Positions 1 through 10,889 are shown, counted from the first letter of the stretch. The stretch: 64,000 bases of DNA from Anaerolineae bacterium (GCA_022824465.1 JAJDZV010000008.1:1-64000), one strand, 5' to 3'. Program-made: numbers and translations. Notes: a model not told the origin generated them from the sequence alone.

Positions 1-149
1 GAGGCCTTCCTGAGCGGAGGCTGAACGGCGGGCGAACCAATCCCAAGGCGCGTCGACCGCTTGCCCGCTCAAGTTGCGCTCTGGGTTGGCAGCGTCTGTC
101 ATTCACCCAACTGCCGCCGATGCCAGAGAAGTCAGGAGCAAAAATAGAC

Positions 150-1835
150 ATGTCGAACACAGAGCGTTTGTTGCCGATGCGAGCCATCGGAGTGCTGTTT
201 GCCGCTTTATGCCTATTGGCGCCCACCGCTGCCGGCGCCTTCGCCCAAGATCTCGCGCGCCCGGCGGGTTGGACGACCGAGTCTCATGGCAATCGAATCC
301 CAGCCAACTACGACATCGTCTTGCCCGACGACCGCATCATCGAGATTTTCATTACGTTTACCGCGGAAGCCTGGGCCGCTGAAGAAGCTGACATGGTCGA
401 AATCTACGGCGAGCGCGGCGCCGACAGAGGGCGCGGTGGCCCCGGCGGTCGCGGAATCGGCCGACCGGCCCGGCCTAACACCGAGGAGCTCGCTGCACAG
501 CTTGATCGCGGCGAACCAGAGGTGGTTGACGCGCTTGAATACTTGCCCGACCTGGCGGCGGTTGCCGCAGCGCTGGACATTGACCTGGATGAATTTACTG
601 AAGCGCTCGGCCTGCCGGAAGGATTTGTGCCGCTGACAGGATTCGGAGGATCCGGTAACGGGCCAGGGCGACAGGGCGGTGTGCAGCCTTCTATTCGGAA
701 TCCCATTTGGGTCCCCGTTACCGTTGAATTCGAAAGTCAAACCTGGCTGCAGGTCGGCTTTCGGTATAAAGGCAATACGGCGCTCAGCATGAGCTGGGCC
801 AATGATGCGACGGCTCTGCCTTTCAAATTGGACTTCGACGAATTCGAAGACGAACACCCCGAGCTTGATAATCAGCGCTTCTACGGCTTTAAGCAGCTGG
901 GTTTCGGCAACAACTTTGACGACCCGTCGTTGCAGCGGGAAAAGGTGGCGGCCGATGTCTTTCGCGCAGCCGGCGTCCCAGCTGCGGAGACGGCATTCTA
1001 CGCGGTGTATGTCGATATTGGCGACGGCCAAGGCTTCCAAGCGTGGGGATTCTATACCGCGGTAGAGTTGCCGGATGATACCTTGATCGAGTCCCAGTTC
1101 GCTGATGACGACGGGAATATGTACAAGCCCTCCGGTGGTGGCGCGACTTTTGCCGCTGGCAGTTTTACTGAAGCGAGCTTTCCCAAGCGCACAAACCGCG
1201 ATTCCGATTTTGCCGACGTGCAGGCGGTATTCGACGCCCTGCACGCCGAAACGCGCTTAAGCAACCCTGCCGCCTGGCGCGAATCTCTGGAAGCTGTTTT
1301 CGATGTAGAGCGCTTCCTGCGCTGGCTGGCCACAAATCGCTTCGTTCAGAAGAGAGACACATACGGCACGATGGCGAAGGACTTCTAACTTTACGCCGAT
1401 AGCGCCAGCGGCCAATTGGTCTGGATACCCTGGGACAATAATGAAGCGATGGACGATGGCAGCCGCGGTCCCGGTCCCGCAGGCGGAAACAATCCCAGCG
1501 CCACGCCCGGGCGCGGGGGACAGTCGGCTTGGACATTCTCGCTGGACGAGGTCACAGCCGAAATCTGGCCGCTGATCGGTTTCCTGCTTGAGGACGCGGT
1601 TTACCATGGGCGCTATATTGAATTACTGACGCAAGTCAGCGCCGAAGTCTTTACGCCCGCGCGGATGACCCCCATCTATGAGGCTAATTTTCAAATGTTG
1701 GCCGACTACCTCGGAGATGTAGACGACTCGGAAGCGATTGATGCCCTGCGCGCCGCTACCGATCAGCTGGTGAGGCATGTCAACGAACGCGCGGCCGCCG
1801 CCGATGCCTTCCTGCGGGAGCATGGCGCGGACTGA
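150..1835 (+). pseudogene. CotH-like kinase family secreted protein, interrupted by in-frame TAA at 1386-1388
   Basis: ORFs 120..1388 and 1416..1835 are in the same frame, separated only by a TAA. Signal-peptide-like N-terminus (MRAIGVLFAALCLLAPTAAGAFAQ). CotH-like motifs 'NRFVQKRDTYGTMAKDF*LYADSASGQLVWIPWDNNEAMD' continue across the stop. Confidence 0.75.
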
Positions 1836-2164
1836 CCAACGCCTGTCTTGCAACCGGCCCGCGAGCGCAGATGGTACTGAATAGGAGACGATGTGGGAGA
1901 GTATGCCGCCGCCAACACTTCCCTGCTTTGTCCGCCTCCTTTTTTTGCTTGGCGATTGACGCTCGGCGCCCAGTGGATTAATCAGCCATCACGACACGCA
2001 TTGAAGCGTCTTTATTGATTTTGACACCATCCAGTCTGTTTCTGTGACCGGCGGCAAAGAGCAAGGGTCTGAAGCGACCGCATTTTGCGAAGGCAATCAT
2101 GGACGTTGTGGTCTACAATGACCGAGCGCGAACCATGTGACGACCAGAAAACCTACTTATAACA

Positions 2165-4135
2165 ATGCGGAATCACAAAAAGCTCCTACCGCAACAACCC
2201 ATGAGTAAGGGACGCCCAACGCCAACACGAATCGCACGCGGTCAGCCACAACCGGCGTTTAACTATGCAGTGGCGCTATGCTGCCTATTCTTCGTGTTCG
2301 CTTCCGGCGTTTTGAACCTCAAGAGCGATCCGATCGAAAACGACGAAATCCGTACGCTGAATCATATTGAGCCCGTTTGGCATTCGGAAACGCGGACAAT
2401 TGCCGAGACCATTCAAAGTGTTTCGATACTCAGCCCTCAACATGGACCGCTGTACTTTGTCATCCTAAACGCCTGGCACATGGTTGCCGGCTCAGATCTC
2501 TTTACGCTTCGTCTGCTGTCCACATTCTTTGGCGTCCTGACCGTCGCGATGACCTATCGTCTTGGCAGGACGTCGAAGCGCGGCGAGGTCGGCGTCGCCG
2601 CCGCCATAGTCCTGTCGTTCCTAGCACTCTATATGTTCTATGTGCATCATCTTCGAATGTATGCTTTGATGTCGCTCGCCAGTTGCTGCGCTCTATGGTC
2701 ATACTGGATGGTGCGCCGAATCAACAGGCCTGAGCGTCTGCATTGGCTATGCTTGTTCGCTGCCGTCGCGCTTTTGCCATATATACATTACATCGGCGGT
2801 CTACTGCTGATGGCAATGGCGTGCTACCACATTGCCTTAACCAGACGAGACCGGCGCTGGCGGCAAATCCTCGCGGTTATGGCTCTGGCGGGACTTGTGT
2901 TCTTGCCTTGGCTCCCGGTGGTAGTTCGCGGACTCTCGGAACATCTAGTTGATCCGTCCGCTGTTCGAGCAAGCACGCTTGAGTCGATTCGCGCGTTGCT
3001 GTCAGTCTTGTCCAACGGCTTGATCCCGCTACCGCTAGTTATTGCCGCGCTAGTTATCCTGCGATACAAACATCTTACGGATGCGCAGAAATACCTGGCT
3101 TTCATCACCGCGGCGACCGTGGCTTTGCTGTTCGCGCTAAATGTATTTTCGCCGACCTTCGTGGCAGAGCGCATGCGATACGTCCTGGTATTAGCGGTGC
3201 CATACTCTTGCGTTGTGGCGTCCGCGACTTTGCTGCTGACTTCACGCAACTTCATTCGCCTGCTGTTGCTGCTCGGATGGTGTATGTCCTACCTTGTCTA
3301 TTTGCGAACGGAAGACTACGCCAGGTTTACCAATATCCTGCAACACGAAACCGCGAAAATCCCGCACTACCAAGACTTTATTTACGAGTCGGACAAGCTA
3401 TCCGGATACAACGAATTGATTCTGAGCTTTCATCCAAATATGGTCCTGTCGTCTAACAAGACGCTTCCATACTACCGGAGACAGATTGACGGATGGGCGT
3501 ATATCGTTCATATCACCTATGATGCCAATGGTGATCTGGTCTTGCAAAGCGGGCATTCGCGCTACGGTACGCCTGATGATATCGCTGCCAACAGCAATTC
3601 AATCTGGGTCTTGCATAATCCTGACCAGACAAGATTGGACGAGATGCCCGTTTACGCCGACTGGTTTCTGCAGCATTTCAAATTCTGCAAACATTTCCAC
3701 GAGAGTGACTTCAGCGTCATCGATTATTATGTGACGAAGTCAGCGCCCTGTGATCTGATCACGTCGGATACGCCCTTTACGGTCCAATACGACAACGGAA
3801 TGGTATTGGCGAATGCGGTAAGTCTCCGATCTACAAATGAGTTGCGTATCTACTTGCGTTGGGCTGCGACAATTGACAGAAAGTACTCGCTGTCGCTGCA
3901 AATCTTTGACACATCAAAGGCGAAAGTCCGCCAAACCGACGCGGTGATCTCAAGAGATCCGATTGATGTATTCTCATTTGACTTGTCCGAGTTGGATCCA
4001 GGCGATTACACTGTGGAGTTGATCGTGTATAACTACGAGACAAAAGAAAGCGAGCCCGGCGTCTTGGTCAGCGGCCAGCAGCGTTTCGAGCGCTCCGTGA
4101 CGCACACCGAGTTTACAATTGACAACCAGGCGTGA
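2165..4135 (+). CDS. GT39/ArnT-like multi-pass membrane glycosyltransferase family protein with C-terminal beta-rich domain
   Basis: 656 aa ORF with 'GPLYFVILNAWHMVAGSDLFTLRLLSTFFGVLTVAMTYRLGR', typical of the dolichyl-phosphate-mannose mannosyltransferase-like fold, and many TM segments. Confidence 0.75.
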   Translation: MRNHKKLLPQQPMSKGRPTPTRIARGQPQPAFNYAVALCCLFFVFASGVLNLKSDPIENDEIRTLNHIEPVWHSETRTIAETIQSVSILSPQHGPLYFVILNAWHMVAGSDLFTLRLLSTFFGVLTVAMTYRLGRTSKRGEVGVAAAIVLSFLALYMFYVHHLRMYALMSLASCCALWSYWMVRRINRPERLHWLCLFAAVALLPYIHYIGGLLLMAMACYHIALTRRDRRWRQILAVMALAGLVFLPWLPVVVRGLSEHLVDPSAVRASTLESIRALLSVLSNGLIPLPLVIAALVILRYKHLTDAQKYLAFITAATVALLFALNVFSPTFVAERMRYVLVLAVPYSCVVASATLLLTSRNFIRLLLLLGWCMSYLVYLRTEDYARFTNILQHETAKIPHYQDFIYESDKLSGYNELILSFHPNMVLSSNKTLPYYRRQIDGWAYIVHITYDANGDLVLQSGHSRYGTPDDIAANSNSIWVLHNPDQTRLDEMPVYADWFLQHFKFCKHFHESDFSVIDYYVTKSAPCDLITSDTPFTVQYDNGMVLANAVSLRSTNELRIYLRWAATIDRKYSLSLQIFDTSKAKVRQTDAVISRDPIDVFSFDLSELDPGDYTVELIVYNYETKESEPGVLVSGQQRFERSVTHTEFTIDNQA

Positions 4136-4263
4136 CACGGGTATCAGGCGCCGTATCTGCGCGCGAGAGCGACGGGCTGTCGCCGCCGAATTCAGTCGCT
4201 AGGCAGTCTTAGAATCCGCTCAGACATACAAGCCTGGCTATACGGGCATGTGCAGATATCGCA

Positions 4264-6174
4264 ATGAGTAGAGCCGGCAACTGGATTGCAAAGAAATCGA
4301 TAGCGCACTTCATCGTGGTCATGCTTTGTGTGTCGATTGTATTTGCTTCTGGCCTGCCGGTTTTGAAGTCCGAACCGGCACGACCAGCTGACATCAATTC
4401 CATAAAGGGAGTGTACATTTCCCGCTCTCATCCCAATTACAGCATTAATGACGTCCTGCGCTTCGTCGCCTTCCAGGATCCAAGTCATCTCCCGCTCTAT
4501 CACGTTGTCCTCAGTCTTTGGATACGGTACACGGGCAGAGATTTGTTCACCATTCGGTTACTGTCGCTTTTCACCGGACTTCTTGCCATTGCAATCACTT
4601 ACCGGCTAGCACGTGAAACAACCGGCAAAGAAGCGGCGCTAGATACGGTCTTGATCGCGTCATTTCTGGCATTCTTTATCTTTTACGCGCATCAGGCCAG
4701 GATGTATGCGCTGTTGACCTTGGCATCATCTTGGACAATGTTGTCATACTGGAGAGTTCTGAAGTCTGGGGAAACTTCAAGTCGACGGTGGTGGCTCTCA
4801 TTATTGGCAAGCAGCACGGTGCTTGTGTATACGCACTACTTCAGTTTTTTCCTGCTGGCCGCAATTGGCGCCTACCATTTATTTTTCGCGCCAAAAAACC
4901 GACGCTGGCTTCAGATTTGCCTCGCCTTCGTTGGCGTCGGCTTGTTGTACTCGCCATGGTTGCCCTATACGCTTTCGATTCTGCGGATTCGCGATGTGCC
5001 GGCGACAGATGCTCTCGCCTTAGGCGATGCGCTTTTGGCGCTGCTTTCGATTTATTCCAACGGCCTGCCACTTGTCTTTGCAGTGGCTGCCGCGTGGCTT
5101 GTCCTGCGGTTCCGGCAGTTATCTTCTTCGCAAATCTACGTAACGATTGTCTGCGTTTTTGTCTTTGCTTTGCTGCTCTTTGCCAACGAGATCACGGCGC
5201 TGATAATTGCGCGGCGCATTCGATATACGATTGCGGCTGGCATCATTCTTAGCTGCAACCTGGCCACAGCGCTTAACTTGTTGCCGCGATGGAACCTGTT
5301 GCGACTGCCGTTTACCGCCCTTTGGGTCGCTCTATTTGTCACGTATTGGCATTCTAGCGAGTTTTATCTGTACACCAACCAGCTCGACCAGAAGCACAAT
5401 ACCGTGCCGCACTTTCAAGACTTGCTGTATGAGCCGTCCATCCAACCGCGAAGAAGCGATTTTGTCCTTAGTTTTCATCGCGATACGCCGCTCAACGAGA
5501 AAAAAATCTTGGAGTACTACGGCAACAAGGTCGGCAACTGGCGTGGACTCATACATATCTCCACTGATGTCGATGGCAATCCAACTGTGCAAAGTACCGA
5601 TACGCGCTACCGGGAGGCGCCGAGCATGACGGCCTGGAACTTTCCGATCTGGCTTGTGCACAATCCGCAAGAGACCGATTTGCGCTCGATGGACGTTTAC
5701 GCCAACGAATTCCTACGCCAGTTTCATGCGTGCGGCCGTTTCCTGGAAACAGACGACTCGATAGTCGACCTGTTTGTGAAACGCGTCATACCCTGCTCCT
5801 TAATCACTGCGCCAGCGCCGCTCGCGATAGACTATGAGGCAGGCGCCGAACTGGCGAATGTCATGCTTGAACCGGGCAATGGAAGGTTGAATGTCTACTT
5901 TTGGTGGACCAATACCATCGCCAATCGCTTTGCGTTTTCGCTGCAACTGTTCGACGAAGACGGCGGCAGAGCAGCTCAATTGGACGACGTGATCGGAGGC
6001 GACGCGCTCTATCACAGATCGCTGGAAATTGCCGACCTGCCGGCGGGCGACTACCGCGCAATGCTAGTCGTATACGACTTCGAATCGCTAGAGAGTCAGT
6101 CCGGCACAGTTGTCGCAGACAAGATGCAGTTTGATCGCGAGTTGGAAATCGGGCGAATATCGATTGGAGACTGA
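4264..6174 (+). CDS. GT39/ArnT-like membrane glycosyltransferase, tandem paralog of the preceding gene
   Basis: 636 aa ORF; 'HLPLYHVVLSLWIRYTGRDLFTIRLLSLFTGLLAIAITYRLAR'; similar to 2165..4135 along its full length. Confidence 0.75.
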   Translation: MSRAGNWIAKKSIAHFIVVMLCVSIVFASGLPVLKSEPARPADINSIKGVYISRSHPNYSINDVLRFVAFQDPSHLPLYHVVLSLWIRYTGRDLFTIRLLSLFTGLLAIAITYRLARETTGKEAALDTVLIASFLAFFIFYAHQARMYALLTLASSWTMLSYWRVLKSGETSSRRWWLSLLASSTVLVYTHYFSFFLLAAIGAYHLFFAPKNRRWLQICLAFVGVGLLYSPWLPYTLSILRIRDVPATDALALGDALLALLSIYSNGLPLVFAVAAAWLVLRFRQLSSSQIYVTIVCVFVFALLLFANEITALIIARRIRYTIAAGIILSCNLATALNLLPRWNLLRLPFTALWVALFVTYWHSSEFYLYTNQLDQKHNTVPHFQDLLYEPSIQPRRSDFVLSFHRDTPLNEKKILEYYGNKVGNWRGLIHISTDVDGNPTVQSTDTRYREAPSMTAWNFPIWLVHNPQETDLRSMDVYANEFLRQFHACGRFLETDDSIVDLFVKRVIPCSLITAPAPLAIDYEAGAELANVMLEPGNGRLNVYFWWTNTIANRFAFSLQLFDEDGGRAAQLDDVIGGDALYHRSLEIADLPAGDYRAMLVVYDFESLESQSGTVVADKMQFDRELEIGRISIGD

Positions 6175-6288
6175 GTGGGTGGTTTCCATGAGCGTCGATT
6201 GCGCGACTGTCTTGCCTGCCGATCTCGGCTGGTTTATGCTGGTTGTTGAGCGTATACTCGCTCGACGAAATGATCCGGACGACGAACG

Positions 6289-6630
6289 ATGAAGCTGCGC
6301 AAGACTGGCAAATCAAAAGACGGCAATCAATGGATCGCGGCCTACGTAACCCATAACCTGCCGGAAGCGCACATCATGCTCGGCAAACTGAAGGCGCATG
6401 ACGTGCCGGCAATGATCCATCAAGAAGCTGGCGCCGCCGCGCTCGGCATAACGCTTGGCAACTTGGGCGAGATCAAGGTCCTGGTTTCACCGGCCGATTA
6501 CGACCAAGCCGTATCGCTGCTGTATCCGGAGGACCGCGATCAGCTAGAAGCCAGCAACGACAAGTTCCGGCTCATTTGGCAAGACGATGGCGACGGCGCC
6601 GAGTACTTTCTGGAAGACGATGAGAAATGA
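6289..6630 (+). CDS. DUF2007-like putative signal-transducing protein
   Basis: 113 aa; 'AAYVTHNLPEAHIMLGKLKAHDVPAMIHQEAG...LGEIKVLVSPADYDQAVSLL' is the typical DUF2007 pattern. Confidence 0.6.
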   Translation: MKLRKTGKSKDGNQWIAAYVTHNLPEAHIMLGKLKAHDVPAMIHQEAGAAALGITLGNLGEIKVLVSPADYDQAVSLLYPEDRDQLEASNDKFRLIWQDDGDGAEYFLEDDEK

Positions 6631-7576
6631 CACGCTGACAAGCATAACCGGCATTCGCGTCGGTCATGTCACGGATGTCGAAGGCGCTACCGGTTGCACC
6701 GTCGTTCTTTGCCCGCCTGGCACAGTTGGAGCGGTTGACGTGCGGGGCGGCGCCCCGGGCACGCGCGAGACCGATCTGCTGCAAGCGCATAATTTGGTGG
6801 AAGAAGTCACCGCCCTTGCCTTGTCCGGCGGCAGCGCCTTCGGCTTGGCGACGGCCGATGGCGTCATGCGCTGGCATGTGGAACGCGGTCTGGGTTATCG
6901 TTCGCGAAGTGGCGCCATCGTGCCGATTGTGCCAGCGGCCATCCTGTTCGATCTCAATATCGGCGCTCCGGGTCGTTTGCCGGATGCCGACGCCGGCTAC
7001 CAAGCTTGTGAGGCTGCGTCAAACGAACCTGTCGCGATGGGCTGCGTCGGCGCGGGCACGGGCGCGCGAGTCGCCGCGATTCGAGGTAATCAGCGCGCCA
7101 GCAAAGGCGGTATCGGTTCGGCTGCGGTCGTTTTGCCTAATCGCCTCATCGTTGCAGCCCTTATGGCGGTCAATCCCGTGGGCAACGTCATCGGAGAAAA
7201 CGGGGAGATTCTGGCCGGCTTGCGGCATGCAAGCGGCAAGGGCTTTGTGTCGACGCTGGACGCAATGGCGTCGATGGCGGCTGAGGCGGGTTCCGCTGAG
7301 AATACCGTGATTGGCGTCGTCGCCACGAACGGGAAGCTGAGCAAAACACAGGCGCAGAAGGTGGCGCAGATGGCGCACGACGGGATTGCGCGCGCCGTGA
7401 ATCCGGCTCATACAATGTTTGACGGCGACACGATTTTTGCGCTGGCTACCGGCGATATTCCGGCAGATACCTCGATTGTCGGCGCCTGCGCCGCGGAAAT
7501 GGTTGCCAAAGCCATTCGTCGGGCTGTACGCCGCGCCACCACTTTGGCGGGCGTGCGAGCGATTGCGGATGATTAG
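6620..7576 (+). CDS. P1 family peptidase (DmpA/L-aminopeptidase-like)
   Basis: 'ITGIRVGHVTDVEGATGCTVVLCP...GGAPGTRETDLL...ALSGGSAFGLATADGVMRW' are P1 family motifs. Start at 6620 overlaps the upstream stop. Confidence 0.9.
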   Translation: MRNDTLTSITGIRVGHVTDVEGATGCTVVLCPPGTVGAVDVRGGAPGTRETDLLQAHNLVEEVTALALSGGSAFGLATADGVMRWHVERGLGYRSRSGAIVPIVPAAILFDLNIGAPGRLPDADAGYQACEAASNEPVAMGCVGAGTGARVAAIRGNQRASKGGIGSAAVVLPNRLIVAALMAVNPVGNVIGENGEILAGLRHASGKGFVSTLDAMASMAAEAGSAENTVIGVVATNGKLSKTQAQKVAQMAHDGIARAVNPAHTMFDGDTIFALATGDIPADTSIVGACAAEMVAKAIRRAVRRATTLAGVRAIADD

Positions 7577-7731
7577 TTGCGCCACTATGATCCGTCAAGG
7601 CTTGGCTTTCGCCGCAAGGCGCAACCGTCATAGGCATCCGCCATGTTAATAGGTTTTTCCCAATTCCTTAAACTTGATTTAGCCCTTTTCAAGTAGGCTG
7701 GACAGAGTACAACGGCGACAGGTCAAGGATT

Positions 7732-8439
7732 TTGGCGCGGAAAAAGAAGATTCTGCTGGTTGAAGACGATGAAATGCTTACCGCCAACCTTGCGGAAAAG
7801 CTGCGGGCCGATGGCTACAACGTCGACGCCGCGCTTGATGGCGAAACCGGCTGGGAGAAGGCGCGCAGCGATTCATACGACTTGATCGTGCTTGACATCA
7901 TGCTGCCCGGCTTGGATGGCATATCGCTTTGCAGATTCATTCGCAATCTGCCCGAAGCCGCTTATGTCCCGATCATCATGCTAACCGCGCGCGGAACGGA
8001 GCATGACAGAATTCAAGGATTGGAAACGGGCGCGGACGACTACATCGTTAAGCCTTTCAGTTTGGGGGAGTTCCTGTCGCGCGTGCGGGCGCAAATGCGG
8101 CGTCCCTCCCCGAACCGCAGCCTGAATCGAGACGAGCTTGCTTCCGGCGACTTGCGCCTCGATCTGACGGCCAGACGCGTATTCAAGCGCGATAGTGAGG
8201 TGAAGCTCACCAACAAGGAATTTACGCTTTTGGCTGTATTCATGCGCAACAAACAGGCGGTGCTTTCGCGCGACTTCCTTATCGCCAATGTTTGGGGCGA
8301 GGATTATCTGATTGGCGAAAGCGACAAACGCACGGTTGATGTCCATATCCGCTGGCTTCGCGAAAAAATCGAAGACAACCCATCACGGCCAAAACGCATT
8401 AGCACCGTGCGCGGCGTCGGCTACCGATTCGAGGGCTAA
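7732..8439 (+). CDS. OmpR/PhoB-family response regulator (TTG start)
   Basis: N-terminal receiver (KKKILLVEDDEML...DLIVLDIMLPGLDG) plus winged-helix C-terminus (RTVDVHIRWLREKIEDNPSRPKRISTVRGVGYRFEG). Confidence 0.93.
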   Translation: MARKKKILLVEDDEMLTANLAEKLRADGYNVDAALDGETGWEKARSDSYDLIVLDIMLPGLDGISLCRFIRNLPEAAYVPIIMLTARGTEHDRIQGLETGADDYIVKPFSLGEFLSRVRAQMRRPSPNRSLNRDELASGDLRLDLTARRVFKRDSEVKLTNKEFTLLAVFMRNKQAVLSRDFLIANVWGEDYLIGESDKRTVDVHIRWLREKIEDNPSRPKRISTVRGVGYRFEG

Positions 8440-8440
8440 G

Positions 8441-9700
8441 GTGGAAGCTCTGCTTACGCATTTGATTGCCGCCATAATCGGCGCGGGCGCCGCCGGATAC
8501 AGTGTTTACCGGCGCCTGCGGGCTGCTAACGCGACGGTGGATCGTCAAAACCGCCAGCTCCACATGCTTCGCGCTCAACGTAACGCGGCGACCAGCGAAC
8601 AGCAAAGTAAGGATGGGTTGACTTCAACTGCCGACCAAATCGCCTTCGACTTGATGTTTTTGCTTGATTCCGAGCGAAGAATCATCGCTCGGAATGAGTC
8701 CGCGACCCATTCCATTGCTGGCGGCGCGGCGATCGGCAAGCCATTGGCGCAGGTGCTGGCATCGCCCGAACTCGACAATTTGATTGCGCTGGCGCAGCGC
8801 GAGAGTGAGCGCCTCGAAGAACAGCTCGTCATCGGCCGCTCGAATTACCGCGTTCGCGCGCAGGCGATAGACAATCTTGCGCGATCTGGCTACGTTGGCG
8901 TCGCCATGCGCGATATTACCGATCTTGTGCATCTGAACCGCGCCCGCCGCGACCTGGTGGCCAACATCTCCCACGAATTGCGGACGCCGATCACGCGAAT
9001 CCGCCTCATCATCGAAGGTCTCTTTCTCGAGGCTGACAAACCAAAACGAAAAGCCAGCATCCAGTCGCTTAAGGAGATCGCCACGGAGACGGATTCGCTG
9101 CTCTGGCTGGCGCAAGAATTGCTTGACCTGTCGATGATCGAGTCGGGCGAGGCGATTCTGCGATTGGTGGAAACACCATTGAATCAAGTCCTGGACGAGG
9201 CGACCGCGCGGCACGAGTCGCAGGCGGAAACCAAGAATCTCAAGATCGTCAGTCATGTTCCTCAAACGTACAATATCCTATGCGATGCTGACCAGTTGAA
9301 GCGCGTTTTGGGCAACTTGCTGCATAATGCCATAAAGTGGTCTCCTCCGAATGAAGCCATCACCATCACCGCCGCCGAACGCGAAGAGGAGATCGTCGTT
9401 ACCGTGTTTGACAATGGTCCCGGCGTGCCTGACGACGTGCGGGAGCGCATTTTCGAGCGCTTTTACCAAGCGGACGTCTCCCACTCGGGCGACGACGGCT
9501 CGGGCTTGGGTCTTGCCATCTGCAAGCACATCGTGGAAGCTCACGGCGGCCAAATCTGGGCGGAAGGCAACAGCCAAGGCATCGGCGGACGGTTTGTCTT
9601 CACGGTGCTAAAAGCCGACGCGAACTTCCAGCTGCGCGCCGCAGAAGCGCCCGCCAGCGAGCCCGAGCGCGAACGGACCCATTCAGTCGCGCCGCTCTAG
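8441..9700 (+). CDS. PAS-containing sensor histidine kinase (PhoR-like)
   Basis: 'LVANISHELRTPITRIRLI' H-box, 'LGNLLHNAIKWSPP' N-box, 'DNGPGVPDD', 'GSGLGLAICKHIVEAHGG' G-boxes. GTG start at 8441, directly after the regulator. Confidence 0.92.
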   Translation: MEALLTHLIAAIIGAGAAGYSVYRRLRAANATVDRQNRQLHMLRAQRNAATSEQQSKDGLTSTADQIAFDLMFLLDSERRIIARNESATHSIAGGAAIGKPLAQVLASPELDNLIALAQRESERLEEQLVIGRSNYRVRAQAIDNLARSGYVGVAMRDITDLVHLNRARRDLVANISHELRTPITRIRLIIEGLFLEADKPKRKASIQSLKEIATETDSLLWLAQELLDLSMIESGEAILRLVETPLNQVLDEATARHESQAETKNLKIVSHVPQTYNILCDADQLKRVLGNLLHNAIKWSPPNEAITITAAEREEEIVVTVFDNGPGVPDDVRERIFERFYQADVSHSGDDGSGLGLAICKHIVEAHGGQIWAEGNSQGIGGRFVFTVLKADANFQLRAAEAPASEPERERTHSVAPL

Positions 9701-9758
9701 GCTATCAATTGATTTCCGCCGTCGATCTGGTAAACTTCGAGCAGAGTAAATCTGAACC

Positions 9759-9931
9759 AACCTTCGGGGCAGGGTGAAAGTCCCGACCGGCGGTGATGCA
9801 TGCAGCGGCATGTGTAGCCCGTGACCCTGGCGGTCGCTGACAAATCGGCGTCGCGTCTCAGCCGTAGCTGGGCAGGTGGATTCCGGTGAGATTCCGGAGC
9901 CGACGGTGAGAGTCCGGATGGGAGAAGGGGG
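9759..9931 (+). promoter_or_regulatory. FMN riboswitch (RFN element)
   Basis: Conserved blocks 'CTTCGGGGCAGGGTGAAAGTCCCGACCGGCGGTGATG', 'AGCCCGTGACC', 'GGTGGATTCCGGTGAGATTCCGGAGCCGACGGTGAGAGTCCGGATGGGAGAAGG'. Confidence 0.97.
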
Positions 9932-10055
9932 CAGGCGCCCTGCGGCAGCTTGCCCGGTTCGCTTTTCGACGCTTGCGCAATCTAGTCGCGCGCAGCTGCG
10001 ATGTTCCGTTGCCCTGCATCGCCCTTCCTGATGGAGCGGAATCTGGAAGCGCGAT

Positions 10056-10865
10056 ATGCAATCCAATCCCGACCACGACAACTATCGATCCGCGCAAAAG
10101 CGCAAGCTTGCACTGCGCCGATTGTCCCCGCTCATGACTATTCTGTTTCTGCTGTTGCTATGGCAGTGGCTAAGCGACCGAGAATTGGTATCGCCGATAC
10201 TTGTGCCGCCGCCAGCCGATGTCTACGCCGCGTTTGCTGCTGCGCTGGACGATGGCAGCCTGGTCAAACACACCTTGGTAACGCTCGGGGAAATGCTTTA
10301 CGGGCTGCTCTTGGGAGTTGCGATTGGCCTCGTCCTCGGATACGCCATCGCCAAAGCGCCCCTGCTGGAGTACATTCTGTCGCCGATTATCGTCGCCTTT
10401 CAGTCTACGCCGATTGTGGCCTATGCCCCCTTGCTGATCATCTGGTTCGGGACGGGACCAACCAGCAAGATCGTGACGACCGCCGTAATCGTTTTCTTTC
10501 CCTCACTGGTAAACGCGATCGTGGGCATTCGGAGCGTATCGCCGCGATTGCGCGACCTGATGACATCCTTGAACGCCGGGCCTTGGCGCGCGTTCAGGCT
10601 GCTTGAACTGCCATCAGCGCTGCCAGTCATTCTCGCCGGTTTGAAGACCAGCACGACCTTGGCTGTGATAGGCGCGGTGGTGGGCGAGTTTGTAAGCGCC
10701 GGCAGCGGCCTTGGCTATCTAGTAACGACCGCGCGGTATCAGTTTGACACGCCCCTGGTCATTGTTTCGGTGCTTACGATGACCGCAATTGCATTGAGCC
10801 TGTATAGCTTGGTGGCTTATGTTGAATGGCGCAGTCTCGCATGGCAGCGTCGATCAGCCGCTTGA
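10056..10865 (+). CDS. ABC transporter permease, probable riboflavin/precursor transporter (RibX-like)
   Basis: SsuC/ThiX-like permease; 'GLKTSTTLAVIGAVVGEFVSAGSGLGYLV'. Immediately downstream of the FMN riboswitch. Confidence 0.85.
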   Translation: MQSNPDHDNYRSAQKRKLALRRLSPLMTILFLLLLWQWLSDRELVSPILVPPPADVYAAFAAALDDGSLVKHTLVTLGEMLYGLLLGVAIGLVLGYAIAKAPLLEYILSPIIVAFQSTPIVAYAPLLIIWFGTGPTSKIVTTAVIVFFPSLVNAIVGIRSVSPRLRDLMTSLNAGPWRAFRLLELPSALPVILAGLKTSTTLAVIGAVVGEFVSAGSGLGYLVTTARYQFDTPLVIVSVLTMTAIALSLYSLVAYVEWRSLAWQRRSAA

Positions 10866-10889
10866 GCTTCGCTAGCGAGGAGACAGCTG

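Noticed and set aside
213-1244. 343 aa minus-strand ORF
   Set aside because: Shadow ORF opposite the CotH-like gene; no recognisable domain, biased composition.
8312-8440. N-terminal extension of the histidine kinase ORF
   Set aside because: It overlaps the end of the response regulator out of frame; a GTG start at 8441 follows the regulator stop directly.
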